64,000 nucleotides of DNA from Sedimenticola sp. (GTDB lineage Bacteria; Pseudomonadota; Gammaproteobacteria; Chromatiales; Chromatiaceae), in assembly GCA_026985055.1 (NCBI GenBank), contig JALSQZ010000199.1:48909-112908 (forward strand), read 5' to 3'. The notes beneath the pieces were generated by a model that was given only the letters and a program-made list of their open reading frames with translations, had not been told where the DNA came from and searched no databases. This document shows positions 9,016 through 19,551 of the stretch, in pieces. The position numbers were made by a program, and so were the translations under genes. Position 1 is the stretch's first letter; the number at the start of each line of letters is the position of its first letter.

Positions 9016-10721
9016 CCCCAACCGAGCAGTCTCTGGAAATCGGCGTCATACTCATGGGCCTGGCAGGTGGCCTGGCCATTTTTCTGTATGGCATGGAGCT
9101 GCTCACCAACGCCCTGAAAGCCAGCACCGGCAAGCGCCTCAAGGCGCTGCTGGCACGCATGACCACCAACCGTTTCAAGGGCGTGCTGGCAGGCGCCCTG
9201 GTCACGGCCATTATTCAGTCATCATCCGTAACCACGGTGCTGGTAGTAGGCTTCGTCTCGGCAGGACTGATGCATCTGCAACAGTCGATACCCATCATCA
9301 TGGGCGCCAGTATCGGCACCACCATCACTGCGCAGATCGTCGCCTTCAAGATCACCCATTTTGCCCTGCTCATCGTTGCCCTGGGCTTCGCCATGCAGTT
9401 CCTCAGCCGCAATGAAGTGATCCAGCGAACCGGCACCATGATCTTTGGTTTTGGCCTGATCTTCTTCGGCATGAGCCTTATGGGTGATGCCACCTCTCCC
9501 CTGCGGGACTACCCCCCTTTCATCCATTTCCTTCAGGAGATGACGCAGCCCTTGTATGCCATCCTTGCCAGCGCCGTCTTCACAGCACTGGTGCAGAGTT
9601 CTTCCGCCACCACCGGCGTCATCATCGTGCTCGCCAGCCAGGGGCTGATCACCCTGGATCAGGGTATCGCCCTGGTGTTTGGCGCCAATATCGGTACCTG
9701 TGTCACCGCCCTGCTGGCGGCCATCGGCAAATCCCGTGAAGCATTGCGCGCCGCACTGGTTCACATTCTGTTCAACACCCTGGGAGTTGTTGTCTGGTTC
9801 TGGTTCATTCCCGAGCTTGCCACCTTGATCCGGGATATCTCCCCGCAACATCCGGAGCTGGCAGGCATCACACGACTGGCAGCGGAAACCCCACGCCAGA
9901 TCGCCAACGCTCACACCCTGTTCAATGTGGGCAACACCCTGCTGTTCATCGGCTTTACCGGCTGGTTTGCCCGACTGGCGACGCAGCTGGTGCCGATCAC
10001 TGCGGAGGAAAAGGCGCGCAAGCTCGTCCCCAGGTATCTGGACAAAACACTCCTGGACACACCCACCCTGGCGCTGGACCGGGTTCGCATGGAAATCGGG
10101 CGCATGGCGGAACAGCTGCTGCCCATGCTGCGCAAAGGCGTACAGCTTGCCATGGACGGCACATCCAGGGAACTGTCCGAACTGAACCGCATGGACAGTG
10201 AAGTAGGCATGCTGCACGGCCCCATCCTCGACTATCTGCAGGATTTGTCCAGAGGCGATCTCAGTTCCCGGGAAGCGGAGCTGGCTTACCACTATCTGGC
10301 CATTGCCTCCTACTACGAGAATATTGGCGACAGCCTCAAGCTGCACCTGATCCATGTCGGTCGCAAACGGCTGGAAGAAGGGCTGGAAATAAGCGAGGAA
10401 ACCCGCAAACTCATCGAAGAGATGGTCGAGATGCTCATCCAGCTTTTGGAAAAAGCCACTCAAGCCATCACCCGCATGGAGCGCAAACCCGCGCGCGAGG
10501 TAGTGAAGGCCAAAAACGAAATCAATCGCCTGGCCGCTGACATCGAGCGCCATGTGGTACGCCGCATGAGCGCCGATGCTCCCCTGCGTCGCCTCACCTA
10601 TCAGACCGAAACCGAGCTGCTGGAAGCACTCAAACGTGTGTACTACTTTACCAAGCGTATTGCCAAGGAAGTATTACAGGCCGATACAGGAAAGAAAAAA
10701 GACGCCAGAAAAGTCGCATAG
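9012..10721 (+). CDS. Na/Pi cotransporter family protein with PhoU-like C-terminus
   Basis: Two QSSS motifs (IIQSSSVTTVLV, LVQSSSATTGVI) and helical C-terminus. Confidence 0.92.
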   Translation: MTPTEQSLEIGVILMGLAGGLAIFLYGMELLTNALKASTGKRLKALLARMTTNRFKGVLAGALVTAIIQSSSVTTVLVVGFVSAGLMHLQQSIPIIMGASIGTTITAQIVAFKITHFALLIVALGFAMQFLSRNEVIQRTGTMIFGFGLIFFGMSLMGDATSPLRDYPPFIHFLQEMTQPLYAILASAVFTALVQSSSATTGVIIVLASQGLITLDQGIALVFGANIGTCVTALLAAIGKSREALRAALVHILFNTLGVVVWFWFIPELATLIRDISPQHPELAGITRLAAETPRQIANAHTLFNVGNTLLFIGFTGWFARLATQLVPITAEEKARKLVPRYLDKTLLDTPTLALDRVRMEIGRMAEQLLPMLRKGVQLAMDGTSRELSELNRMDSEVGMLHGPILDYLQDLSRGDLSSREAELAYHYLAIASYYENIGDSLKLHLIHVGRKRLEEGLEISEETRKLIEEMVEMLIQLLEKATQAITRMERKPAREVVKAKNEINRLAADIERHVVRRMSADAPLRRLTYQTETELLEALKRVYYFTKRIAKEVLQADTGKKKDARKVA

Positions 10722-10786
10722 CACCGGGACAGCAGCGCCAGCTGCCGCCCTCGGCGAAACAGTATATTCCTCCGATTCAAATATCA

Positions 10787-10870
10787 GGGCATCTCGAAAA
10801 TCGAGTTGCCCGAGGGGAACATCCCCGTACCCTGTACAAACCGTTGAAAAACGGCGATTTCAACGGCTTG
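10787..10870 (+). repeat. Partial multi-hairpin repeat (modules 1 and 2 plus a gttgaaaaa-type hairpin)
   Basis: gggcatctcgaaaatcgagttgccc, gaggggaacatccccg, ccgttgaaaaacggcgatttcaacgg. Confidence 0.65.
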
Positions 10871-12298
10871 TCAGGTTATCAGCGCAGGCCAGTCCAGCAA
10901 GGCATTCACAATTTCCCGCTCTCTCGACGTCAGATCCGGATCAACAATCATCCGCGACAATTCCTTGCGATACTCATCCAGCGTAATGCTGCCACCTCCG
11001 GCTGGATCAGTCAGGCGTTGCCGGCGGTATTCCTCCCAGCGCTGCCTTTCTTCTTGATCCAGGGTTTCCGGCCAATTTCGCGCCCGATAGCGAAACAGCA
11101 GTTCCGTCAGTTTTCTGTCCTCGAAGGGCGGATGAAACTTTCGCAGTTGTTCGGGACTCTGGCGCAACACCTGCTCACACAGGCGCCGGTCATGGTTGGA
11201 GATAAATCCGCCATAGAGATCCTGATCCGGATCACTCACTGGCGGAAATGGCGCTTCGCTGAATACCTGACGGATCTTGGCCTCCAGTTCCGGTGCGCCA
11301 ACAAGCTGTTCCCGATGACGTTGTTCCCGCTCCTGATCCAGATCCCATTTCTCCCTGGCCTGTGGATTCAATGTGTTCAGCGGTACCACTACTGGCGCGT
11401 GATTCAGGCTAATCATTTTCAGGGGGATACGCGCCTCCCCTTCCTCGAGATCCTCACTGCGGGTATAGAGTTTGTCACGGATCTGCTCGGCGCTGAGATC
11501 GAACAGAGGCTGGGGATTCACGCGCAGATCATAGACGATTACGCCATTTCGGTTGGCGGGGTGCATGGCCAACGGCAGCACCACCGCAATGCACCCCAGA
11601 CGGGCCGGGTATTTGGCTGATACATGCACTACCGGCTGTTTGTCCCGCACGCTGAGCTGCTGCGCCAGCTTGTGCTTGTCCCGGTTATTGAAGACATAAT
11701 CGAACAGACGTGGTTGTTTCTCTTTCACCAGCCGGGCCATGGCAATGGTCGCCTGTACATCCACCAGCGCATCATGCGCGCCTTCATGCTCTATGCCATT
11801 GGCCGCAGTGAGTTTCTCCAGACGGAAACTGGCTATGCCGTGCTCATCCAAAGGCCATTCTATGCCTTCGGGACGCAAGGCGTGGGCAAGGCGCACCATG
11901 TCAATGATATCCCAACGGGAATTGCCATTCTGCCACTCACGGGCATAAGGATCATGAAAATTGCGATACAACCCGTAGCGGGTGAACTCATCGTCGAAAC
12001 GGATGCTGTTGTAACCCAGGGCGCAAGTACCTGGCCGAGACAACTCTTGGTTGATGGCATTGAAGAAATCCGCTTCACACACGCCCTCCGCCCGGGCCAA
12101 CTGTGGCGTAATACCGGTAACCATGCATGCCCCTGGCTGAGGCAGCATATCGTCCGCCGGGCTTGCATAGACCATCAGAGGACGGCCTATGGGATTGAAA
12201 TCCAGATCGGTACGCAAGCCGGCAAACTGCGCCGCCCTGTCCCTGCGTGGATCCGTACCCCAGGTTTCATAATCATGCCAGTAGAAGCTGGTAGTCAT
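10871..12298 (-). CDS. sbcB: Exodeoxyribonuclease I
   Basis: 475 aa; TSFYWHDYETWGTDPRRDRAAQFAGLRTD exonuclease DEDD N-terminus. Confidence 0.93.
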   Translation of the reverse strand: MTTSFYWHDYETWGTDPRRDRAAQFAGLRTDLDFNPIGRPLMVYASPADDMLPQPGACMVTGITPQLARAEGVCEADFFNAINQELSRPGTCALGYNSIRFDDEFTRYGLYRNFHDPYAREWQNGNSRWDIIDMVRLAHALRPEGIEWPLDEHGIASFRLEKLTAANGIEHEGAHDALVDVQATIAMARLVKEKQPRLFDYVFNNRDKHKLAQQLSVRDKQPVVHVSAKYPARLGCIAVVLPLAMHPANRNGVIVYDLRVNPQPLFDLSAEQIRDKLYTRSEDLEEGEARIPLKMISLNHAPVVVPLNTLNPQAREKWDLDQEREQRHREQLVGAPELEAKIRQVFSEAPFPPVSDPDQDLYGGFISNHDRRLCEQVLRQSPEQLRKFHPPFEDRKLTELLFRYRARNWPETLDQEERQRWEEYRRQRLTDPAGGGSITLDEYRKELSRMIVDPDLTSREREIVNALLDWPALIT

Positions 12299-12330
12299 CT
12301 CAATCTCTCAGCGAGTATCAGGAGTTACAC

Positions 12331-12480
12331 GAGGGCATCTCGAAAAATCGAGATGCCCGAGTGGGACAGGGATGTCCCACCATTTTCCATCACCACAAGT
12401 GATTGAAAATGGGAGCAAAGAGGAAATCGCATTTTCTCTTTGCGACGAGAAAAATTCCATGGATGGAATTTTTCGAGGCT
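12331..12480 (+). repeat. Multi-hairpin intergenic repeat, copy B
   Basis: Same five-palindrome order as copy A. Confidence 0.88.
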
Positions 12481-12516
12481 CCCATGATACCAGCAGCGGA
12501 AAATTCAGCAGACACG

Positions 12517-12553
12517 CAAAAGCCGCCGCTTCCCGGCAGGGAATACGGCGGCT
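12517..12553 (-). terminator. Rho-independent terminator of the rpsP-rimM-trmD-rplS transcript
   Basis: On the minus strand agccgccg...cggcggct stem followed by tttt. Confidence 0.75.
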
Positions 12554-12581
12554 CACAGATATTAATCCCCGGCAGGGACGC

Positions 12582-12929
12582 TCAGTTCAGTTTTTCGCGG
12601 ATACGCGCTGCCTTACCGGTACGGCCACGCAGGTAGTACAGCTTGGCGCGGCGGACATCACCACGGCGTTTGACTTCAACGCTGTCGATGAGCGGGCTGT
12701 GCGTCTGGAAAGCGCGCTCCACACCTTCGCCATGGGAAATCTTGCGCACCGTGAATGCGGAATTCAGGCCGCGGTTGCGCTTGGCGATCACCACGCCTTC
12801 GAAAGCCTGCAGACGCTCACGGTTGCCTTCCTTGACCCGCACCTTAACAACAACGGTATCACCGGGACCAAAATCCGGGATGTCCTTGTTCATCTGTTCA
12901 TCTTCGAGTTCCTGGATGATGTTGCTCAT
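12582..12929 (-). CDS. rplS: 50S ribosomal protein L19
   Basis: [35 protein letters not shown]. Confidence 0.97.
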   Translation of the reverse strand: MSNIIQELEDEQMNKDIPDFGPGDTVVVKVRVKEGNRERLQAFEGVVIAKRNRGLNSAFTVRKISHGEGVERAFQTHSPLIDSVEVKRRGDVRRAKLYYLRGRTGKAARIREKLN

Positions 12930-13005
12930 CGTTGTTGCTCCTCTTGCCAGTTTTGGCGCCTCACGGCGCGATAGTTCAATGTCAAATAAATCCTGCCGTC
13001 CCAAC

Positions 13006-13755
13006 CTAGGAAGACGCCGTCGCTCCCTGGTGGGTGCGTATAAATTCTTCCAGCAAGCGCTGCTCTTCGTCAGACAGTTCCCGCTGTTCCAGCAGATCCG
13101 GCCTACGCAACCAGGTGCGTCCCAGAGCCTGCATGAGCCGCCATTTTTCGATGGCGGCGTGATTTCCGGACAACAGCACTGCCGGCACTTCCCGGCCTTG
13201 CAGTACGTCCGGACGGGTGTACTGGGGAAAATCCAGCAATCCGTTCATATAGGAATCCTGTTGCGCGGAATCCTCGTGGCCCAGCACACCGGGCAACAGT
13301 CTTGTCACTGCATCCATGATTACCATGGCCGCCAGTTCTCCACCGGAGAGAACATAATCACCGATGGACCATTCCTCATCCACACAGCAATCGACCAGAC
13401 GTTCATCGATGCCTTCATAACGGCCGGCGAGCAATATCATGCCTTCCCGGCCAGCCATTTCCTGGGCAGCCTTCTGGTCGAAACGCTGCCCCTGGGGGGT
13501 GAGATAGATCACCCGGCTGCCCGGCGCTGCGGCCTTGGCCTTACCGAGAGCCGCCTTCAGGGGCTCGACCATCATCACCATCCCTGGACCACCACCATAG
13601 GGCCTGTCATCCACCGTGCGGTGATTGTCGTCCGTGTAATCCCTGGGATTCCACAGATACAGACTGGCGGTTCCCGTATCCAGCGCTTTCCCGGTAACCC
13701 CCAGACGAGCCGCCTGAAACATCTCCGGAAACAGCGATATCACATCGAAACGCAT
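13006..13755 (-). CDS. trmD: tRNA (guanine-N1)-methyltransferase
   Basis: [13 protein letters not shown]...[14 protein letters not shown]. Confidence 0.97.
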   Translation of the reverse strand: MRFDVISLFPEMFQAARLGVTGKALDTGTASLYLWNPRDYTDDNHRTVDDRPYGGGPGMVMMVEPLKAALGKAKAAAPGSRVIYLTPQGQRFDQKAAQEMAGREGMILLAGRYEGIDERLVDCCVDEEWSIGDYVLSGGELAAMVIMDAVTRLLPGVLGHEDSAQQDSYMNGLLDFPQYTRPDVLQGREVPAVLLSGNHAAIEKWRLMQALGRTWLRRPDLLEQRELSDEEQRLLEEFIRTHQGATASS

Positions 13756-14303
13756 CAGAATTCCGGATCCCAGTCCACGGTGATGCGTCCCTGCCCGAGA
13801 TTCACTTCCCGGATCACCTGATCCGGAATCCAGGGCAACAGTCTTTCCCGCTCGCCCTGCACCACCAGCACGTCATTGGCGCCGGTTTCCATGAGATGAC
13901 TGACCCTGCCCAGCTCCACGCCTTCCAGGGTCACGACCTGCAATCCTTCCAGATCCGTCCAGTAATATTCATCTTCCGCCAGATTCTTCTGCAGCTGGGA
14001 GCGCTTCACCGCAACGGGGACTCCCAGGAGTTTCCGGGCAATTTCCCGATCATTGCAGCCCTGCAGCTTGGCCAGCACCAGCTTGCCCTGACGGCGGCCC
14101 TGTTCCAGGGGAACCGGCTTCCAGTTCCCATCCTGTTGCAGATACCAAGGAGAATAGCTCAGGATATTCTCCCGCGGTCGGGTATCGGAATACACCTTGA
14201 GCCACCCCAGCACACCATGCAGCCCGGAAATACGACCGAGGGTGACCAGCCTTTGAGACCCGTCACCCTCGGATTCACGTTTTGTTACCCGGCTATCTTC
14301 CAT
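13755..14303 (-). CDS. rimM: Ribosome maturation factor RimM
   Basis: [18 protein letters not shown] and position in the rpsP operon. Confidence 0.95.
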   Translation of the reverse strand: MEDSRVTKRESEGDGSQRLVTLGRISGLHGVLGWLKVYSDTRPRENILSYSPWYLQQDGNWKPVPLEQGRRQGKLVLAKLQGCNDREIARKLLGVPVAVKRSQLQKNLAEDEYYWTDLEGLQVVTLEGVELGRVSHLMETGANDVLVVQGERERLLPWIPDQVIREVNLGQGRITVDWDPEF

Positions 14304-14334
14304 AGCTCAGGGCCGCATGCGCCTGCTTGCCGGA

Positions 14335-14598
14335 TCAGGCCGCTTCGCTCTGACCCTGCTTGCGATACTGTTTCACCAGCGCCGCGGCACGTTCACTCAG
14401 TTGCGCTCCCTTGGCCACCCATTTGTCGATGAGTTCCAGATCCATGCGCAGCGTTTCCTCGCCACCCTTGGCGACAGGGTTGAAGAATCCCAGACGCTCG
14501 ATGTAACGACCATCACGAGGGCTGCGGGAATCAGTGGCGACGATGTGGTAGAAAGGGCGCTTCTTGGCGCCGGTTCTGGCAAGACGAATTGTAACCAT
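14335..14598 (-). CDS. rpsP: 30S ribosomal protein S16
   Basis: [41 protein letters not shown]. Confidence 0.97.
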   Translation of the reverse strand: MVTIRLARTGAKKRPFYHIVATDSRSPRDGRYIERLGFFNPVAKGGEETLRMDLELIDKWVAKGAQLSERAAALVKQYRKQGQSEAA

Positions 14599-14785
14599 AT
14601 TGACTAATAGCCTTAAAATTCAGTGTAATCCTGGAGACCCGGCATCAGACCGGACCAAGGTAAACGCGGCATTTTACTCGATTTTTGGCGAATGTGAAGC
14701 GCCGAAGACACTTTTTTTTACCTGAAAGGGAAAAGAATTTTGCCCTGTACCGGGTCTGTATCAACAGTAACCGCTGGAGAAGGCC

Positions 14786-15229
14786 ATGCGTAAGCCAGGA
14801 TTTTTCTTGTTTTTCATCCTATTGCCTATCTTTTCTACAGCAATGGCTGAAGGCAGGATCTACACTTCATTGTTCAGCAATGCCGCTGTTGGCGGCTATG
14901 ATCCCGTGGCCTATTTTACCCAAGGCCGGCCGGTCAGGGGAAAAAATGCCCACCGCGCGGAATACCAGGGAGCCATCTGGTATTTTGCCAGCGATGAACA
15001 CCGACGGATGTTTCAGGTCGACCCGGAGAAATATGCCCCTCAATATGGCGGATACTGCGCCTGGGCGGTCGCACATGGCGGCACCGCCAGCGGCGACCCT
15101 CTGCAATGGAGCATATACCAGGACAAACTGTACCTGAACTATGATGCCGACATCCAGAAAGACTGGGCGCGGGACAAGGCGCACTGGATAGAGGAAGCCG
15201 ACAAAAACTGGCCCGCGGTTCTGAAATGA
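14786..15229 (+). CDS. Secreted YHS-domain protein
   Basis: Signal peptide; VGGYDPVAYFTQGRPVRGKNAHRAEYQGAIWYFASDEHRRMFQ YHS-like motif. Confidence 0.85.
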   Translation: MRKPGFFLFFILLPIFSTAMAEGRIYTSLFSNAAVGGYDPVAYFTQGRPVRGKNAHRAEYQGAIWYFASDEHRRMFQVDPEKYAPQYGGYCAWAVAHGGTASGDPLQWSIYQDKLYLNYDADIQKDWARDKAHWIEEADKNWPAVLK

Positions 15230-15231
15230 GA

Positions 15232-15377
15232 ACCTCAAAAAATTCCTTGCATGGAATTTTTCTCGTTGCAAGGGGAAAATGCAATTTCCTCTTTGCTCAC
15301 ATTTTCAATCACTTGTGGTGATCGAAAATGACGGGACATCCCTGTCCCACTCGAGCATCTCGATTTTTCAAGATGCC
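15232..15377 (-). repeat. Multi-hairpin intergenic repeat, copy C (inverted)
   Basis: Reverse complement of copies A and B. Confidence 0.85.
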
Positions 15378-15411
15378 CAGATAGTCGCCAATCAAAGGAT
15401 AAGGACGAAAC

Positions 15412-15912
15412 ATGAAAAAATACATCATTCCCGTCATCAGCTGGATACTGGCCTTGTGGGCCTGCAAGGTTTTTCTCTCTTCCCTCCCCTACAAATTCAG
15501 CAACCACCCGGACACAGTGCATATCTTCAGCACCATTGGTGTCTGGCTACAGGGATTTCTCGGCGACACCCTGGGGGCCCTGTTCGTCCGCTACGGCGCT
15601 TACGGCGTCGGCAGTTTCGAGCTGTTGACGTCCCTGGTGCTGCTTTCACCAGCGTTGTTCTGGCTCATGCATAAGGTCATCCCCCGTTGGCAACTGCCTT
15701 CCCGCCGTCTCCTGCACCGCATCGGCGGAACCATGGCCAGCCTGGTCATGGCGGGCGCGGTGTTCTTTCATCTGTTCTCTCCCCTGGGAGTGGAAGTGCT
15801 ACATGAAGGCAAGGGAGATGGCGGCTCCCTCTTTTATGCTGCGGTTTCCATCCTCGTCTCTGGTATCATTCTGTTCCTGATCAACCGCAAACCGGGCTCC
15901 GCAGCAGAATAA
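15412..15912 (+). CDS. Hypothetical multi-TM membrane protein, first gene of putative operon
   Basis: 166 aa, four predicted hydrophobic segments; 4 nt before the next CDS. Confidence 0.7.
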   Translation: MKKYIIPVISWILALWACKVFLSSLPYKFSNHPDTVHIFSTIGVWLQGFLGDTLGALFVRYGAYGVGSFELLTSLVLLSPALFWLMHKVIPRWQLPSRRLLHRIGGTMASLVMAGAVFFHLFSPLGVEVLHEGKGDGGSLFYAAVSILVSGIILFLINRKPGSAAE

Positions 15913-15916
15913 CCGA

Positions 15917-17323
15917 ATGAATGACCAAGCCATATTCCAGCGCCTGCTGGCCCTGGTAGAGCAGTATCATGCCCGGCGCAAGGAAGGGAAATTCCTGGAA
16001 TATCTGGAACCCCAGGCGCTGGCGGAAACACTGGATCTGGAGCGCCAGGCTGCCGGTGACTGGCAGCAACTCTTCCGCTGGATGGAGCAATATCTGGATC
16101 ACTCGGTCAAGACCGGCCACCCGGGTTTTGTAAACCGCATGTGGTCCGGTGCCAACCTGCCCTCCATCATGGGTGAGATCATCACCGCAGTAACCAATAC
16201 CTCGGCCTGTACTTACGAGGCCGCCCCTGTCTCCACCCTGATGGAACATTACATGCTCAACAGCATGCTGGAACTGGTCGGCTTCGAGGAAGGCGAAGGC
16301 CAGATGACCACGGGGTCGAGCAACGGCAACATGATCGCCATGCTTGCCGCACGCAATCGGGCGGGGGAAGACATCAAGGAACGGGGACTGGGCGACAACC
16401 CGCAACTCGTGGCCTTTGTTTCCGCTGACGCCCATTATTCCCTGGACAAGGCAGCCAACATCCTCGGACTGGGGACAAACAACCTGATCAAGGTATCCGT
16501 GGATCAGCGCGGGCGCATGCGCACAGATCATCTGGAGCAACTGCTGAAAGAGCAACTGCTGCTGGGGAAAAGACCATTTTTTGTCTGCGCCACACTCGGC
16601 ACCACAGTACGCGGCGCCTATGACCCCCTGCCTCCGCTCATCACGCTGCGTGACCAGTACGGCTTCTGGCTGCATGGTGATGGCGCCTGGGGCGGCGCGG
16701 CCCTGCTCGACGATGGTTTGCGTCGGCATTACCTGCCTGGCGTGGAGCAACTGGATTCCTTTACCTGGGATTTCCACAAGATGCCCGGCAGCAATCTGAT
16801 GTGCAATCTGCTGCTGTTCAATCACCACAAGGGAACCCTGCGCTGCGCCTGCAGTGCGGGTGAACACAGCTATCTGTTTCGCGAGGAACACGAAGACGCG
16901 GAACTGGACACAGGCACCGCCTCCTTGCAATGCGGTCGCCGGGTAGACAGTCTGAAATGGTTCCTGGACTGGAAATACTATGGCCGGGAAGGGCTGGGAG
17001 CGCGCGTACGGCATTATCTTGAGCTGTGTGAATATGCCGAATCACGCATCACGACCCTGCCCCGTCTGGAGATGACCGCTCCCAGAGAATCCTTCAACGT
17101 CTGTTTTCGTTTTGTGCCGCCGCAAGGCGTAGACAGCAATGATTTCAATCTGCGTCTACGCCATCGCCTTTTCGAGGAGGGCGTGAGCCTGGTGGGCGTA
17201 GCCTTCATCGGCGACACCCTCACTTTGCGCCTGCTCATTACCCACCCGGAGTTCACCCGGGCGGATGTGGATCAGTTCCTGCAATCGGTCATCGACATGG
17301 GAGCAAAACTGCTGGATGAGTGA
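15917..17323 (+). CDS. PLP-dependent decarboxylase, glutamate/cysteine-sulfinate decarboxylase-like (group II)
   Basis: TTGSSNGNM, HGDGAWGGAALL, WDFHKMPGSNL PLP-lysine region, [34 protein letters not shown]. Confidence 0.88.
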   Translation: MNDQAIFQRLLALVEQYHARRKEGKFLEYLEPQALAETLDLERQAAGDWQQLFRWMEQYLDHSVKTGHPGFVNRMWSGANLPSIMGEIITAVTNTSACTYEAAPVSTLMEHYMLNSMLELVGFEEGEGQMTTGSSNGNMIAMLAARNRAGEDIKERGLGDNPQLVAFVSADAHYSLDKAANILGLGTNNLIKVSVDQRGRMRTDHLEQLLKEQLLLGKRPFFVCATLGTTVRGAYDPLPPLITLRDQYGFWLHGDGAWGGAALLDDGLRRHYLPGVEQLDSFTWDFHKMPGSNLMCNLLLFNHHKGTLRCACSAGEHSYLFREEHEDAELDTGTASLQCGRRVDSLKWFLDWKYYGREGLGARVRHYLELCEYAESRITTLPRLEMTAPRESFNVCFRFVPPQGVDSNDFNLRLRHRLFEEGVSLVGVAFIGDTLTLRLLITHPEFTRADVDQFLQSVIDMGAKLLDE

Positions 17324-17807
17324 GTGCAAGGCGAAAACCTGGCCCGGCCCGATCCTCACAGCAGCGCAACAGCAACTGCTGGAAGACCTGGCCTGCCACC
17401 TGAACAATGAAAACAGGCTGCTGGAACTGGCCGCGGGTTTCGACATGCAAGGAAACTACCCACATGCCCCGCATTGCTATTCCCGCACCGTTCTCTACCA
17501 TCATCCCCAGGGAGCGGAAATCATGGTGGCACGCTGGGATGCGGGTGCCGTCACCCCCGTTCACGGTCACCCCCAATACGCTTTTGTGCTGGTGCTTGAG
17601 GGGCGTCTGCAAATGGAACATTTCAAAGCCGCCGGGGAAGAACTGCAACTCACCGACATCCTGGTAAAAAATGCTGGCGAACACATCTATGCCGCTGGCG
17701 AGCACGGCCGTTACGACAATGCCATTCACCGGGTCACCGCATTGCAGCCCAGTCTCAGCCTGCACATCTATTCCGACGACGCCCTGAAGGGCATCTGCTA
17801 CGCCTGA
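17316..17807 (+). CDS. Cysteine-dioxygenase-like cupin (thiol dioxygenase)
   Basis: PVHGHPQYAFVLVLEG metal-binding motif and AIHRVTALQPSLSLHIYS; overlaps upstream stop. Confidence 0.8.
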   Translation: MSECKAKTWPGPILTAAQQQLLEDLACHLNNENRLLELAAGFDMQGNYPHAPHCYSRTVLYHHPQGAEIMVARWDAGAVTPVHGHPQYAFVLVLEGRLQMEHFKAAGEELQLTDILVKNAGEHIYAAGEHGRYDNAIHRVTALQPSLSLHIYSDDALKGICYA

Positions 17808-18613
17808 TGCTGCGCGTCAGGCTGGTCAGCTTTTACATGGGCTGGTGCATGCGTCTGGGCGCAGCGCCGTGGAAATATTTTCAACTCAACGCCCCCTGGT
17901 TCAACTCTGAACGCCATCTGTTCTCGAAACGGGAAATGGATGAGTTCATACCATCCGAGTGGCGCCTGTGCCAGACACCACTGAACAAGACAGGCCTGCC
18001 CCGGCGCTGGCCGGTATTTCTCAAGCCGGAATGGGGGCAGAATTCCCGGGGCATTGTCCTGGCGCGCAATGCGTCGGACTGGGAAAAACTGAGCCTTGCC
18101 ATGAGCCAACAAAAAGTACCTTATCTGGTGCAGGAAGCCGCTCCCGGGAAGCGGGAATTCGAACTGTTCTATATTCGCAGCGGAACCAACCAGAAGCAAT
18201 TCGCCATACTGTCTGTTACCGAAACGCTCAATCACAGCGATCAGGAATGGCCAGTAAACAGCATACTCAACCCGGACACCCGTCACACCACTTTGAATCT
18301 GACAAAAGAACAACAACAGCAACTCTGGAATCACATGGCCCGGCTGCCGGATTTTCGTATTGCCCGGGTGGGTCTGCGAGCAGACAGCATGCAGGCCTTG
18401 CTCGCGGGGCGGTTTCATATCATCGAGATCAATCTTTTTGTTCCCATGCCCCTGACCCTGCTGGATCAGTCCATTCCCCTCAAACAGCGCCATGATTTCA
18501 TCAGCAAGGCGATGAAAGCTCTGGCCGAGCTGACCCTGAATCTTCCGGGAAAGAAGAAAAGAAAGAACATCTTCTGGCCCATGCTGTTGCTCAATTACCG
18601 GATCAGATCATGA
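17807..18613 (+). CDS. ATP-grasp-like protein 1
   Basis: VFLKPEWGQNSRGIVLA, YLVQEAAPGKREFELFYI, FHIIEINLFVPMPL. Confidence 0.68.
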   Translation: MLRVRLVSFYMGWCMRLGAAPWKYFQLNAPWFNSERHLFSKREMDEFIPSEWRLCQTPLNKTGLPRRWPVFLKPEWGQNSRGIVLARNASDWEKLSLAMSQQKVPYLVQEAAPGKREFELFYIRSGTNQKQFAILSVTETLNHSDQEWPVNSILNPDTRHTTLNLTKEQQQQLWNHMARLPDFRIARVGLRADSMQALLAGRFHIIEINLFVPMPLTLLDQSIPLKQRHDFISKAMKALAELTLNLPGKKKRKNIFWPMLLLNYRIRS

Positions 18614-19518
18614 AGGCGCTCAAGAAATTCATCTACGCCTGGATCGACAAGTGGTTCCTCCACGGTTGCAGCAGCTACAATCCCCTTGAGGTACGCAGGA
18701 GCTGTCGTTCCAAGGAACAGGCCAGGGCGATATTTGCCGCACATGGCATCCCTCATGCGCGCGGAGACATCTTCTTCAGCCCCTGGCGCGCATGGCGCTT
18801 TGGCAAAAAACATGGCTTTCCCCTGGTCATCAAACCAAATGTATCAGGCTTTTCCCGAGGCAGTCACTTTCCCATCAACAGTTTTCCCGAACTGTGGAAA
18901 GCAGCGCTCATGGTGAAGATCTGGTGGCCCTGGTCCGTGGTAGAGGAATATCTGCAGGGACGCAATTACCGGATTCTGGTGGGCAATGGCGAAATCATCT
19001 CCGTGATCCGGCGCTACCCGCCTTTCGTTAGCGGCGATGGCCGCTCCAGCATCAGTCAGCTCATCGACAGGGAAAATGATATTCGGGAAAAAATGGGACT
19101 CTATCCGGTGATTCATCCCATACCCAAAAACCGCACCATTCGCCGTTATCTTGGAAAACAGGGCCTCAGTCTGGACAGCATTCCACAACAGGGACAGGAA
19201 GTAATCCTGTTCAACCGCATCTCGCTGGCTCCCGGTGGCGTGGTGGAAACGCTCTCCCTGGAAGACATACCGGCAGAGAACCAGGCATTGTTCCTGCACA
19301 TACTCAACCTGTTCAGGGCCAATATTCTGGGCATAGACGTGATCATGGAAGAAGGCATTGAGAAATCCTGGAAGGAACAGCGATGCATTTTCCTGGAAGT
19401 GAACTCCCGCCCTTTCACCGCCATGCACGATGTCCCACGGTATGGGCCAAAACAGGATCTGAGCGAGGCATTCGCACGCCTGGATGCCCTGCCTGTTGAC
19501 GATCAGGACATCTTCTGA
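18610..19518 (+). CDS. ATP-grasp ligase 2, cyanophycin-synthetase-like ATP-grasp fold
   Basis: FPLVIKPNVSGFSRG, VVEEYLQGRNYRILVGNGEIISVIRRYPPFVSGDGRSSISQLI, CIFLEVNSRPF. Confidence 0.85.
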   Translation: MKALKKFIYAWIDKWFLHGCSSYNPLEVRRSCRSKEQARAIFAAHGIPHARGDIFFSPWRAWRFGKKHGFPLVIKPNVSGFSRGSHFPINSFPELWKAALMVKIWWPWSVVEEYLQGRNYRILVGNGEIISVIRRYPPFVSGDGRSSISQLIDRENDIREKMGLYPVIHPIPKNRTIRRYLGKQGLSLDSIPQQGQEVILFNRISLAPGGVVETLSLEDIPAENQALFLHILNLFRANILGIDVIMEEGIEKSWKEQRCIFLEVNSRPFTAMHDVPRYGPKQDLSEAFARLDALPVDDQDIF

Positions 19519-19551
19519 AATGGCCACAGCCCGCGCCGCAAGCCTGTTCTA

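Noticed and set aside
9222-10553. 443-aa minus-strand ORF
   Set aside because: Antisense to the Na/Pi cotransporter gene; no recognisable motifs.
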